Numbered from the stretch's first letter, positions 1 to 9,225 are shown. The stretch is 41,860 nucleotides of DNA from an uncultured beta proteobacterium (GCA_903929925.1 CAIYWO010000101.1:1-41860), one strand, 5' to 3'. A program made the numbers and translations. Notes: generated from the sequence alone by a model not told the origin.

Positions 1-22
1 CGTAGAGACCTGCTTTGACTAG

Positions 23-340
23 TTAGGGATTAGGGCCCCAGGGCGCGCCGAGTAACAGCTTGTTTTCTTGTTGCTGCAACATTGGGCGCAGTTGTTTGGC
101 GAAGTTCATGAAGGCCTGATCGCCGTAAACGCCTGCCCAAACGGCACGACGGTCTGCGTCGTCATCAAACTTCCAGAGGTGGACGAGTTGATTCAGTGCA
201 CCGATATCGCCAGTAAAGTAGCCGCAAAGTTTTTGCGGGTGCTTTGACAGTGCAGGCCATCCTTCTGCTTTGTAGAGCGCCACCACGTCGTTCATCTTGC
301 CGACTGTGACGGTATACGTGCGTAATTCATAAATTGCCAT
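23..340 (-). CDS. NIPSNAP family protein
   Basis: This is a small soluble 105-residue protein. The opening MAIYELRTYTV, the central LVHLWKFDDDADRRA and the C-terminal MLQQQENKLL stretch are the usual landmarks of the NIPSNAP domain, a ferredoxin-like dimeric alpha/beta barrel fold. The molecular function of the family is not settled; bacterial members often sit with catabolic enzymes. There is no signal peptide or membrane segment. The start is well supported by a GGAGACAC ribosome-binding sequence just before the ATG. It is the last gene of a four-gene minus-strand operon, 20 bp behind the amidohydrolase gene, which suggests an accessory role in whatever that operon degrades. No specific reaction can be assigned from sequence alone. 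Confidence 0.85.
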   Translation of the reverse strand: MAIYELRTYTVTVGKMNDVVALYKAEGWPALSKHPQKLCGYFTGDIGALNQLVHLWKFDDDADRRAVWAGVYGDQAFMNFAKQLRPMLQQQENKLLLGAPWGPNP

Positions 341-360
341 ATGTGTCTCCGTTGTAAAAG

Positions 361-2088
361 TTATATTGCGATGCTTTGTGCTTGTTGTGCGCCGCGAATA
401 AGCTTGCCTGGTAGTGCTCCGGTCGCGACACCATTTTGATAAGTTACAACGCCCGACACGATGGTCGCTACAAAGCCCTCAGCGCTTTGTCCTAGGCGAC
501 GGCCGCCAGCCGGCAAGTCGTTGACGATTTTTGGAGCATGTAGCTTCAGTTTTGCAAAATCGATAATGTTGATATCGCCTTTGTAGCCTGGCTTGAGTTG
601 TCCGCGATCATTGAGCCCGACCGTTGCTGCAGTGTCTTGCGTTTGCCACTTGACGAGATCTTCCAGCGGGATTTTTTCTCCGCGGGTACGGTCTCGTGCC
701 CAGTGGGTCAGCAAATAAGTTGGAAAACTCGTGTCACAGATATACCCGTAGTGCGCGCCGCCATCACTCAGGCCGGGGACTGTATCGCGATCGAGCAACA
801 TTTCTCTTAGGACGTCATGATTTTGATCTGCGTAGTTGTAGAGCGGACGGTAGAGCATCGCAGTACCGTCATTGCCTAGTAGATAGTCGTAGGCGAAAGC
901 AGCAGGCTCTTGACCCGCTCGGCGTGCACGCCCAGCAATGCTATCTTCCGGCGCTGGTTCGTAGTCTGGTGGGTCTCCAAGAGGAAAGAGGTTCTCGAAG
1001 TTAGCCACACGGCGCTTGTACATCGCCTCGGTGTGTTCTTCAGCGAGAATTTTTTCGCGAACAGCTGGGTCGCGGAGTTGTTTAAGGCGTTCCTCAGGGC
1101 TCAGATTTCTGAGCGCTTCAAATGAGGGGAGTTGCGTGAAGGGGCAAAGTGATAGCGCAAAACTGAAAATCAGCGCGACCGGACGGGCACCAACTTGCGC
1201 CTTCATCTTGAGCCCTGCATCGGTCGCATCATGCATGTGTTCCATGACGCGTCGCCAGCGATTTGGGAGGTGTTCATGCTGCAGCAAGGTCAAGGAGAGT
1301 GGGCGACCCGAAGCTTCGACAATCCGGCGCAACATGGCGAACTCGGCATCGACATCGTCGAAGTCTGTCACCAATTGCAGTGTGCCTAAGCCAATGTCTC
1401 CGAGTCCTTTCGCAATCGTAGTCAACTCACTTTCTGCAGCGCCCAGACTTGGTGTCTGACTTCCATCACTGCTACGGTGCAAGATGGTACGCGAGGTCGT
1501 AAATCCAAGCGCACCTGCTTTGACGGCCTCTGCCGCAAGGCGGGCCATCTCTGCATTGTCTTTCGCGGTGGCGGGCTCGCGCGCTGCGCCACGATCACCC
1601 ATGACATGAATACGCAGTGGCGCATGACCGATTTGTGTTGCCACATCGATATCGAATTGTCGCGCTTCCAAAGCATCGAGGTACTCAGGAAAAGTACTCC
1701 AGTTCCAGGGCAACCCCTCCTCAAGCACGATGCCAGGGATGTCTTCTACGCCTTCCATGAGTCGCATCATGATGCCGCGATGCTCTTCTTTACAGGGAGC
1801 AAAACCCACACCACAGTTACCCATGACGACTGTGGTGACACCTAACTGGGACGAGGAGGCAAGCTTATTGCTCCACGTCACCTGTCCGTCATAGTGTGTG
1901 TGGATGTCGACAAACCCCGGCGTGACGAGCATGCCTTTCGCATCGATCTCTTTGTCCGCAGTGCCGGAGACTGAACCGACCTGAGCAATGAGCCCATTCA
2001 TTATTTTTATATCGCCGACAAATGGTTTGCCGCCAGAGCCGTCAACAATCAGACCGTTCCGAATAATAAGAGTCGCTGCGCTTGTCAT
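361..2088 (-). CDS. N-acyl-D-amino-acid deacylase-like amidohydrolase
   Basis: This 575-residue enzyme belongs to the amidohydrolase superfamily, in the D-aminoacylase-type group. The metal-binding HxH lies in VDIHTHYDGQ (His63, His65). A cysteine in MGNCGVGFAP (Cys92) sits where D-aminoacylases place a zinc ligand, and the late DGGAHYGY carries the catalytic aspartate typical of the fold. The N-terminal LIIRNGLIVDGSGG strand and the C-terminal LKPGYKGDINIID stretch form the usual beta-sandwich. Known members hydrolyse N-acyl-D-amino acids, but family annotation is loose and related hydrolases (isoaspartyl dipeptidase, hydantoinase-like) share the fold. It lacks a signal peptide, so it is cytoplasmic. 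It lies 17 bp after the M20 peptidase gene and 20 bp before the NIPSNAP gene. Superfamily is certain, substrate is not. Confidence 0.88.
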   Translation of the reverse strand: MTSAATLIIRNGLIVDGSGGKPFVGDIKIMNGLIAQVGSVSGTADKEIDAKGMLVTPGFVDIHTHYDGQVTWSNKLASSSQLGVTTVVMGNCGVGFAPCKEEHRGIMMRLMEGVEDIPGIVLEEGLPWNWSTFPEYLDALEARQFDIDVATQIGHAPLRIHVMGDRGAAREPATAKDNAEMARLAAEAVKAGALGFTTSRTILHRSSDGSQTPSLGAAESELTTIAKGLGDIGLGTLQLVTDFDDVDAEFAMLRRIVEASGRPLSLTLLQHEHLPNRWRRVMEHMHDATDAGLKMKAQVGARPVALIFSFALSLCPFTQLPSFEALRNLSPEERLKQLRDPAVREKILAEEHTEAMYKRRVANFENLFPLGDPPDYEPAPEDSIAGRARRAGQEPAAFAYDYLLGNDGTAMLYRPLYNYADQNHDVLREMLLDRDTVPGLSDGGAHYGYICDTSFPTYLLTHWARDRTRGEKIPLEDLVKWQTQDTAATVGLNDRGQLKPGYKGDINIIDFAKLKLHAPKIVNDLPAGGRRLGQSAEGFVATIVSGVVTYQNGVATGALPGKLIRGAQQAQSIAI

Positions 2089-2105
2089 AATCAGTTTTTA
2101 TCAGT

Positions 2106-3569
2106 TTAGGTAGGAAACTGCGCCATCACTTGTGCCACTGCGGCAGTGAGTTTTTTGGCATAAGGGACATGTAAAAACTCGTTAGGGCCGTGTGCGTTGG
2201 ATTTTGGTCCGAGAACGCCGCAGACCATCATCTGCGCCTTTGGGAAACCTTGGCTCAGCAAGTTCATCAATGGGATCGTACCGCCTTGACCGATGTATCC
2301 GACAGGTGCCTGAAAGTGCGCCATGCTGGCACTGTTGAGCGCCTGCTCAAACCAGGGTGCGGTGCTGGGTGCGTTCCAACCGCTTGAGGCGCCTTCGGCA
2401 TGGAAGGTGACTTTAGCTTGATAGGGTGCATTGTCTTCGAGCAGCGTCTTGAGTTCGGCTACGGCGGCAGCGGCGTCGATAAGCGGGGGCAGTCTTAAAC
2501 TCAGTTTGAAGGCTGTGTAGGGACGTAAAACATTGCCCGCGTCTTTGAGTGCGGGGAAGCCTTCCGCACCTGTGACGCTAAGTGTTGGCATCCATGTTCG
2601 ACGTACGAGCGCCTCGACAGGATCTAGTGTGGTGGGAATCGCAAAGAGCGTTGAACCACCGCAATCGTGGTGTGCCCATGGGAAGCGCTTGTAAATCTGA
2701 TCGCCAAGGATCGCGGCTGTTGCTTGCGCTTGTTGTTTGCGCTCAACAGGCATTTCGCAATGAAAGCTTTGTGGCAAGAGCCTGCCGGTTGCGCTGTCCT
2801 CCAGGCGATCGAGCACTTGCCGCATGATGCGAAAGCTGGAGGGAACCAAACCCGAGGCGTCGCCTGAATGAATGCCTTCCGTTAGGATTTCGACTTTCAG
2901 GACACCTGCTGCCATACCGCGCAGGCTCGTCGTCAGCCACAACTGATCGTAGTTGCCTGCGCCGCTATCCAGACAAATGACCAAGCCTACGTCGCCCATT
3001 TTGGGTTTTAAAATATCGATGTAAGGCAGTAAGTCAGGCGAGCCACTTTCTTCACAGGTTTCAATCAAACCCACAATCCGAGGGTGCTCGACCTTCTGTT
3101 CTTTAAGTGCCTGGATGGCGGTAATGGCTGCATAGGCTGCATAGCCATCATCAGCACCCCCGCGTCCGTAAAGCTTGCCATCGAGATACTTCGGCGTCCA
3201 GGGACCAAGGCCTGCACGCCAACCGTCGAACTCCGGTTGCTTATCCAGGTGACCGTACATCAGTATGGTTTGGCTGTTCGGAGTTGTTGTCCGAGTGGCC
3301 GCCACGTCAAAGAACATCACAGGTGTGCGACCGGGCAGTCGAAGGACCTCGAGCTTGAGGCCGGGTACCTTTTGCGCTTCGATCCAGGATGCCGCACGTT
3401 GCAAGACAGTATCGAGGTATCCTGCCTTGAGCCAGTCTGGATCAAAGGCAGGAGATTTCGCAGGAATTTCAATGTAGGCGCTCAGTTGCCCGACAAGATC
3501 CTCGTCCCAGGCCTGCGTTACCGAAGAGAGAACTTGAGCGGTATCTAGATTTGGGACGGATGCGTTCAT
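2106..3569 (-). CDS. M20 family metallopeptidase (dipeptidase-like)
   Basis: The protein has 487 residues. The di-zinc site of peptidase family M20 is visible: His107 and Asp109 in MYGHLDKQPEFDGW, the bridging aspartate in GRGGADDGYA (around Asp140), the catalytic Glu173 with Glu174 in ETCEESGS, Asp in CLDSG, and the late histidine in NAHGPNEFLH. The YIGQGGTIP motif near the end resembles carnosine-dipeptidase-type M20 enzymes. I start it at the ATG ending at 3569 rather than the upstream one at 3629: the downstream start has an AAAGGA ribosome-binding site, and the longer version would run back across the end of glcB. There is no signal peptide, so it is probably a cytoplasmic dipeptidase or amino-acid amidase. 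It follows glcB by 25 bp. Confidence 0.9.
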   Translation of the reverse strand: MNASVPNLDTAQVLSSVTQAWDEDLVGQLSAYIEIPAKSPAFDPDWLKAGYLDTVLQRAASWIEAQKVPGLKLEVLRLPGRTPVMFFDVAATRTTTPNSQTILMYGHLDKQPEFDGWRAGLGPWTPKYLDGKLYGRGGADDGYAAYAAITAIQALKEQKVEHPRIVGLIETCEESGSPDLLPYIDILKPKMGDVGLVICLDSGAGNYDQLWLTTSLRGMAAGVLKVEILTEGIHSGDASGLVPSSFRIMRQVLDRLEDSATGRLLPQSFHCEMPVERKQQAQATAAILGDQIYKRFPWAHHDCGGSTLFAIPTTLDPVEALVRRTWMPTLSVTGAEGFPALKDAGNVLRPYTAFKLSLRLPPLIDAAAAVAELKTLLEDNAPYQAKVTFHAEGASSGWNAPSTAPWFEQALNSASMAHFQAPVGYIGQGGTIPLMNLLSQGFPKAQMMVCGVLGPKSNAHGPNEFLHVPYAKKLTAAVAQVMAQFPT

Positions 3570-3594
3570 CAAATTTCCTTTGTTGATCGACTGG

Positions 3595-5805
3595 TTAGGC
3601 GTGTGCTTTAACTTTGAGACGCCAAGCATGCAATAGAGGCTCGGTGTAGCCGCTAGGCTGCTCGAGTCCTTTTAGTACCAGGTCTCGCGCCGCGCGGTAA
3701 GCGTAGGATGCTTCAAAATTTGGTGCCATTGGCTTATAGAGCGGATCCCCCGCATTTTGACCATCCACGACTTTCGCCATGCGTTGCAAGGTTTCGTTGA
3801 CTTGCGCTTCAGTGACAATGCCATGGTGGAGCCAGTTCGCAATGTGCTGGCTCGAAATGCGCAATGTTGCGCGGTCTTCCATGAGGCCGACGTTGTGAAT
3901 ATCTGGAACTTTAGAGCAACCGACACCCTGATCAATCCAGCGAACCACGTAACCAAGAATCCCTTGCGCATTGTTGTCCAGCTCTTGCTGAATATCCGAC
4001 GCGGACCAAGACGGTTTTGTGGCAACTGGAATTTGCAAGATGTCGTTCAGCAAGCGATCAATTTCTGCGGGTGCGTCAAGTTTTTCAAGTTCGGACTGAA
4101 CAGCTGACACATCCACTTGGTGATAGTGCAGGGCGTGCAAGGTTGCGGCCGTAGGCGAGGGCACCCATGCCGTGTTAGCGCCCGCCTTGGGATGTGCAAT
4201 TTTTTGTTCAAGCATTGCCGCCATCAGATCTGGCATGGCCCACATACCTTTGCCGATTTGAGCGCGACCGCGCAGCCCGCATGACAAGCCTGTCAGGACG
4301 TTGCTACGCTCGTAAGCGGATAGCCAAGCGCTGGATTTCATGTCGCCCTTGCGGATCATCGGACCAGCTTGCATTGCTGTGTGCATTTCATCGCCGGTCC
4401 GATCAAGGAAGCCTGTGTTGATGAATGCGACGCGCGCAGGTGCTGCATTGATGCATGCCTTGAGGTTGACGCTCGTGCGACGCTCTTCGTCCATGATGCC
4501 GAGTTTGACGGTGTTGGCAGGTAAGCCAAGAATGGTCTCAACGCGACCGAACAGTTCGTTCGCAAAAGCGACTTCTGCTGGGCCATGCATCTTGGGCTTG
4601 ACGATATAGACTGAACCAGTGCGCGAATTGCCAAAGGCGTGCTCTTTGTTTCTCTTTAAGTCGTGTAATGCGATTGCGACTGTGACGACGGCATCCAGAA
4701 TACCCTCGAAGATTTCGTTGCCGTTGCCGTCGATGATCGCTGGGTTAGTCATCAAGTGACCAACGTTACGCAGAAACAGCAAGGACCGTCCGTGCAGGGT
4801 GATCACGCCATCTTTAGCGGAATGCGCGCCGGCAGCGGCTGTGTATTTGCGATCAGCGTTGAGCGTACGGTTAAACGTCTTGCCGCCTTTGCTCACGCTT
4901 TCTACCAAGGTGCCTTTTAAGATGCCAAGCCAATTGCTGTAGGCCAGCACTTTGTCGTCAGCATCCACCACAGCAACAGAGTCTTCTAAATCGAGAATCG
5001 TCGACAGTGCCGCTTCAAGAATAATGTCGCTGACACCTGCCGGATCCGTTTGACCAATGCTGGTGGTGCTGTCGATTTGAATATCAATGTGCAATCCGTG
5101 ATTCACAAGCAGTATCGCACTCGGGGCAGACGCATCCCCTTGGTAGCCGACGAATTTGTTGCCATCAGCCAGTCCGGTGATTGCGCCATTCTTGAGCGTT
5201 GCCGTTAAGGTCCCGGCTTTGACCGCGTAGCGTGTGACGTCACTGTGCGATCCCGATGCGAGGGGCGCAGCTTGATCCAGAAACTTGCGGCCATAGGCGA
5301 TCACCTTGGCTCCGCGCACTGGGTTGTAGCCACCAGCGCGCGTTGCACCTCCGTCTTCAGAGATTGCATCGGTGCCGTACAGTGCATCGTACAAGGAACC
5401 CCAGCGTGCATTAGCTGCATTCAGTGCATAGCGTGCATTGAGAACAGGAACGACGAGCTGAGGTCCGGCCTGCAGTGCTAACTCGGCATCGACATTGGTC
5501 GTTGTTGCCTTCGCGTTGGCTGGGATCGGAGCAAGGTAGCCAATTTTTGTGAGAAACGCCTTGTAAGCAACCATGTCTTGAATAGGACCGGGGTGCGCAC
5601 GATGCCATGTGTCCATCTCAGTTTGAATCCGATCACGCTCGGCCAGCAGGGCTGCATTTTTTGGGCCAAGGTCGTGCACGATTGCATCGAAGCCTTTCCA
5701 GAAATCGGCGCTAGTTACGCCAGTGCCCGGAAGTACTTGCTGTTCGATGAAGTTGTAGAGTGGGGTGGCGACCTGAAGGCGGTGGCAAGAGGTGCGGGCA
5801 GTCAT
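3595..5805 (-). CDS. glcB: Malate synthase G
   Basis: Malate synthase G condenses glyoxylate with acetyl-CoA to give malate, in the cytoplasm with Mg2+. The 736-residue length matches the G isoform (about 720-725). Recognisable blocks include the N-terminal VLPGTG..FWKGFDAIVHDLGPKN, the central VYIVKPKMHGPAEVAFA, the Mg-site region GIMDEERRTSVNLKACI, the RGRAQIGKGMWAMPDLM block with the downstream PSPTAATLHALHYHQV, and the late EDRATLRISSQHIANWL that carries the catalytic region. It is the first gene of an operon with two amide/peptide hydrolases and a NIPSNAP protein, not with the glycolate oxidase genes glcDEF. Glyoxylate might therefore come from a substrate handled by these hydrolases, or from the lyase at 27616-28509; both are inference. 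Confidence 0.96.
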   Translation of the reverse strand: MTARTSCHRLQVATPLYNFIEQQVLPGTGVTSADFWKGFDAIVHDLGPKNAALLAERDRIQTEMDTWHRAHPGPIQDMVAYKAFLTKIGYLAPIPANAKATTTNVDAELALQAGPQLVVPVLNARYALNAANARWGSLYDALYGTDAISEDGGATRAGGYNPVRGAKVIAYGRKFLDQAAPLASGSHSDVTRYAVKAGTLTATLKNGAITGLADGNKFVGYQGDASAPSAILLVNHGLHIDIQIDSTTSIGQTDPAGVSDIILEAALSTILDLEDSVAVVDADDKVLAYSNWLGILKGTLVESVSKGGKTFNRTLNADRKYTAAAGAHSAKDGVITLHGRSLLFLRNVGHLMTNPAIIDGNGNEIFEGILDAVVTVAIALHDLKRNKEHAFGNSRTGSVYIVKPKMHGPAEVAFANELFGRVETILGLPANTVKLGIMDEERRTSVNLKACINAAPARVAFINTGFLDRTGDEMHTAMQAGPMIRKGDMKSSAWLSAYERSNVLTGLSCGLRGRAQIGKGMWAMPDLMAAMLEQKIAHPKAGANTAWVPSPTAATLHALHYHQVDVSAVQSELEKLDAPAEIDRLLNDILQIPVATKPSWSASDIQQELDNNAQGILGYVVRWIDQGVGCSKVPDIHNVGLMEDRATLRISSQHIANWLHHGIVTEAQVNETLQRMAKVVDGQNAGDPLYKPMAPNFEASYAYRAARDLVLKGLEQPSGYTEPLLHAWRLKVKAHA

Positions 5806-5901
5806 GCTTGGTGGGCCTTTGTGAATATGAATAAATAATTGACTATTTTACTAAGGAATTCCGTCCGAAATGACGGTCCCCACGCTGTTTAAAGGGTTGA
5901 G

Positions 5902-8070
5902 CTAGAACACATAAGAGGTCAAGCCTGCCCGGATTTGCTCGAGCGAAAGTTTTGATACCCAGGCGGCTGCCGCCGAGGCCAGAATTGTTTCGAGCGTTTG
6001 AGGGGTGTTTCTGGCTTGAGGGGAGAGCACGTCGAGCGAAAAGACCGGGAGACGTTCAGTTCCGGTTATTAGAGTTACGTGCGAGTTCTCAACGGATACG
6101 GCGCGTTTGCCGGCGGCAACGTGCTCTTGTAAAACTTTGTTGTCGGGGCAGCTTGCGTAGAAAATGACTTCGCCGTCGCAGAACTCGGCCAAGGCCACAA
6201 CGTTTTCGTCTTGTGCATTGAGGATCCCGTGACCTGTTGTGTACACAACATCGACTTGCGTACGGAAAATCTTAATCAGATCCTCAGCATTCTCGAAAGC
6301 GTGATACGCAATATCCGGATGTTCATATACATCAGAATATGCGATGCTGGTGACAATGCCAACACTACAGTGTTCATAGGCAAGTCCTTCAGTCAGAATT
6401 TGCACGCCTTGATTCTCGATCACTGCTGCTTCGACGTCTTTGTTTAGTAGGACCCGCTGGGCTTGTTTCCAGTTCGCGCTGTCCTGTTGGTTTAATACGC
6501 GACTACCGACATACAGTCCTGATGTATTAGCTAGGGCGACACAATCACCACTCTGTTTGAGTAGGTGAAAAACTAGATTAGACACTTCGGTGGTGCCGCT
6601 CGATCCACTGACGCCGATGATTGGGATGCTACCGTTTTCTTCACCCGGGAAGATGTAATCAATGATTGCACGTCCAACCGGTTGCGGTGTGCCTTCGGCT
6701 GGCTTGAGATGCATAAGTAGGCCAGGGCCAGCGTTGACCTCTACGATTGCGGCGCCCTGCCCGAGCAAAGGCTTAGAAATGTCTTCCGCGACCAAGTCGA
6801 TACCCGCGATATCCAAGCCAACAGTCTTTGCCGCTAGAGCAGCCATGGCAGCAACTTCCGGATGCACTTCACTCGTACAGTCGAACGCGACGTTTCCGTT
6901 GCGCTGAATTAAAACTTCGCGCCCAGCTGGGATCACGCTGTCAGCATGAAAGCCTTGGCGTTTAAGTTCAAGTCGTGCAGCGGAGTCGATGCGAATGGGG
7001 TTCAGTGGTTGTTCTTCGCCGCTACCACGACGCGGATCGGAGTTGATCTGTGAGGCAATCAGTTCGTTAACCGTCTGCTTGCCATCGCCAATCACGCTTG
7101 CCATCTGACCCTTCGCTGCGGCAGCGAGCTTGCCACCCACAACGAGCAAGCGATGTTCGTTGCCACGGATGAATTTCTCAACGAGGACGCCAGAGCCCTC
7201 ATCAACGGCGACTTCGTAGGCAGCTTCAATTTCTTGTTGTGTTTCAAGATTGATGAAGACGCCGCGTCCATGGTTGCCATCAAGCGGCTTGACCACGACG
7301 GGCAATCCGATATCTTGAGCTGCATCCCAAGCGTCGGCTGCGCTGTCGACGGCCCGGCCTTGAGGGATAGGCACCCCGCAGGCCTCTAGAAGAGATTTCG
7401 TCAGATCTTTGTCGCGCGAGATCGTCTCGGCGATCGCACTTGTCTGGTCTGTTTCTGCTGTCCAGATGCGGCGCTGCTTGGCGCCATAGCCCAATTGAAC
7501 GAGATTTGCAGAGCTCAAGCGGGTGGCGGCGATTCGCCGATCATCGGCCGCGAGCACCATCGAGGCGGTGCTTGGTCCAAGGCATAGATCCTGCGCGAGA
7601 TCACGCAGCGATTCGAGCGCAGCGTCAAAATCATAAGGTTGGCTCTCAATCAATGCGAGAACTAAATCACGGGCTGTGTAGAGTGCGGCGCGTGTGACGT
7701 CTTCTTGCCATCCGCTAATCATCACTTTATAGACACCACGCTCTTCAGTTTCGCGCGCGCGTCCAAAGCCATAGCCGGGGACACCCGCTAGGTCTTGGAG
7801 AGCCAGCGCGACATGCTCCATAATGTGGCAGGGCCAAGTGCCCTCTTTAAGGCGCATTAAAAAGCCACCCCGCACACCAGGACTGCAGCGGTGCTCAATC
7901 AAGCTTGGGATCATGGTGGTCAGTCGTTCGTACAGACCAGGGACTGTATTAGAAGGGCAGTCCTCTAGATCGCCGATATCGACGAGCGCCTCGAGCGTGG
8001 CGCGGTAGGCCCAAATGTTTGGCCCCCGCAAATAGATGATTCGCCGAATAACGATGTCGCGCTTGGTCAT
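5902..8070 (-). CDS. Short cyanophycin synthetase-like protein (CphA'/CphA2 type) with degenerate Mur-ligase domain
   Basis: The protein has about 722 residues and resembles cyanophycin synthetase, the cytoplasmic enzyme that makes the Asp-Arg storage polymer, but full-length CphA1 is about 870-900. An N domain (LRGPNIWAYR at the start) carries an HIMEH motif of HxxEH type (counted from an alternative GTG start at 8079, residues 85-89). A central ATP-grasp domain is intact, with VVKPLDGNHGRGV and the late VEVNAGPGL. The C-terminal Mur-ligase-like part should have GTNGKTT but reads GSSGTT at 6589-6606, losing the P-loop lysine. The ARGGIL motif is changed to NQGVQIL, and the C-terminal lobe is missing. 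I prefer the ATG ending at 8070; a GTG three codons upstream (8079) is possible. No cphA1 or cyanophycinase gene is in the window. Likely related to CphA2, which joins Asp-Arg dipeptides using one ATP site. Confidence 0.82.
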   Translation of the reverse strand: MTKRDIVIRRIIYLRGPNIWAYRATLEALVDIGDLEDCPSNTVPGLYERLTTMIPSLIEHRCSPGVRGGFLMRLKEGTWPCHIMEHVALALQDLAGVPGYGFGRARETEERGVYKVMISGWQEDVTRAALYTARDLVLALIESQPYDFDAALESLRDLAQDLCLGPSTASMVLAADDRRIAATRLSSANLVQLGYGAKQRRIWTAETDQTSAIAETISRDKDLTKSLLEACGVPIPQGRAVDSAADAWDAAQDIGLPVVVKPLDGNHGRGVFINLETQQEIEAAYEVAVDEGSGVLVEKFIRGNEHRLLVVGGKLAAAAKGQMASVIGDGKQTVNELIASQINSDPRRGSGEEQPLNPIRIDSAARLELKRQGFHADSVIPAGREVLIQRNGNVAFDCTSEVHPEVAAMAALAAKTVGLDIAGIDLVAEDISKPLLGQGAAIVEVNAGPGLLMHLKPAEGTPQPVGRAIIDYIFPGEENGSIPIIGVSGSSGTTEVSNLVFHLLKQSGDCVALANTSGLYVGSRVLNQQDSANWKQAQRVLLNKDVEAAVIENQGVQILTEGLAYEHCSVGIVTSIAYSDVYEHPDIAYHAFENAEDLIKIFRTQVDVVYTTGHGILNAQDENVVALAEFCDGEVIFYASCPDNKVLQEHVAAGKRAVSVENSHVTLITGTERLPVFSLDVLSPQARNTPQTLETILASAAAAWVSKLSLEQIRAGLTSYVF

Positions 8071-8152
8071 GATGCACACAAGGATGTTTCCAAGCGCTTA
8101 TTATCACCTTAAAACTGCTGCGAAATACGTCTGTTTTTGACGTGAATTTGTA

Positions 8153-9175
8153 CTAACGCGGTTTGCGCCCCTTGATTGGATACTGGGGGTCGACAAAGCC
8201 GTGCGTTGAGGCGTAGCCGGGTGGTACGAGTGAATCAACGAGGGTCTCATCTTCGGGCTGTAATTGCACGGCTAATGCCGCCACATAGTCCTTCCATTGT
8301 TCAAGTGTACGTGGACCGCCGATGACACCGCTTAAGAGCTTGTTGTTCAGTGCCCAAGCAATCGCGAACTGTGTGGCACTCAGGTTACGGCTTTCAGCAT
8401 ACTTTTTCAGGGCGTTCGCGATTTCGAGGGATTCAGGACGAAATTCCGTTTGATGGATCCGGCGATCACCGCGTCCGGCTCGACTTTGCGCATCAGGCTC
8501 TACGTTTGGCGCATATTTTCCTGTGAGGACGCCGCGCGCCAGTGGACTGTAGGCTACAACGCCTACACCGTAATGTTCGCAGGCAGGAATCACCTCTGTT
8601 TCGATCAGGCGCGTGACTGCACTGTAGGGCGGTTGGCAGACGATTGGTTGTGGGATCCCCATCTTTCTTGCGGTCTCTACCATGCGGGCGACGCGCCAGC
8701 CACGGAAATTAGAAATGCCGTAATAGCGAATCTTCCCTTGCTCAATCAGTCTGGCAAAGGTCGATAAAGTTTCTTCGATCGGCGTGACTTCGTCATCCTT
8801 GTGCATGTAGTACACATCGATCCAGTCGGTGCCGAGGCGCTTGAGACTGTTATCCACTTCTTGTGCGACCCAGCGTCGCGACAACCCCTTGTCATTTGGC
8901 TCCTTGCCGATTGCGTTGGCGACTTTGGTGGCAAGCACCCAGCGCGAACGATCTTTTGCAATCAGTCGTCCGACCATGCGCTCGGATTCACCATTCGCGT
9001 AATTGTCAGCGGTGTCGATCGCGTTGAGGCCTGCGTCACGAGTGACAGCGACCATCTCGCGCGCGACGTTTTCGTCGGTCTGGTCGCCAAACATCATCGC
9101 GCCCAGCCAAAGGCGCGGTACGCGCAGGCCGCTATTTCCGAGCGTGATGTATTGTGGCGTAGTAGTGGTTGTCAT
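8153..9175 (-). CDS. Aldo/keto reductase
   Basis: This 340-residue protein belongs to the aldo/keto reductase superfamily of cytoplasmic NADPH-dependent carbonyl reductases with a TIM-barrel fold. The catalytic tetrad can be read: Asp and Tyr in NAIDTADNYANGESE, Lys in WVLATKVAN, His in DVYYMHKDDE. The N-terminal LGNSGLRVPRLWLGAMMFG and the C-terminal LNNKLLSGVIGGPRTLEQ block, which contacts cofactor, are typical of the large AKR subgroup related to YajO/YhdN-type enzymes. The substrate cannot be deduced. Its start codon is 50 bp downstream of the CitE-like lyase gene on the same strand, so it may be the last gene of a Bug-lyase-reductase transcript. Confidence 0.9.
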   Translation of the reverse strand: MTTTTTPQYITLGNSGLRVPRLWLGAMMFGDQTDENVAREMVAVTRDAGLNAIDTADNYANGESERMVGRLIAKDRSRWVLATKVANAIGKEPNDKGLSRRWVAQEVDNSLKRLGTDWIDVYYMHKDDEVTPIEETLSTFARLIEQGKIRYYGISNFRGWRVARMVETARKMGIPQPIVCQPPYSAVTRLIETEVIPACEHYGVGVVAYSPLARGVLTGKYAPNVEPDAQSRAGRGDRRIHQTEFRPESLEIANALKKYAESRNLSATQFAIAWALNNKLLSGVIGGPRTLEQWKDYVAALAVQLQPEDETLVDSLVPPGYASTHGFVDPQYPIKGRKPR

Positions 9176-9225
9176 GATGTGTGTACGTAGAAAAATAGGT
9201 GTGGTTTACTTGAGCGATGACGTTA

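Noticed and set aside
5861..5876. CCGTC-(6)-GACGG inverted repeat upstream of glcB
   Set aside because: Short stem, no T-run and no known regulator site; a TAAAAT box nearby has no matching -35.
8127..8143. ACGTC-(7)-GACGT inverted repeat between the aldo/keto reductase stop and the cyanophycin-synthetase-like gene
   Set aside because: Only five base pairs and no T-run, so not called as a terminator or operator.
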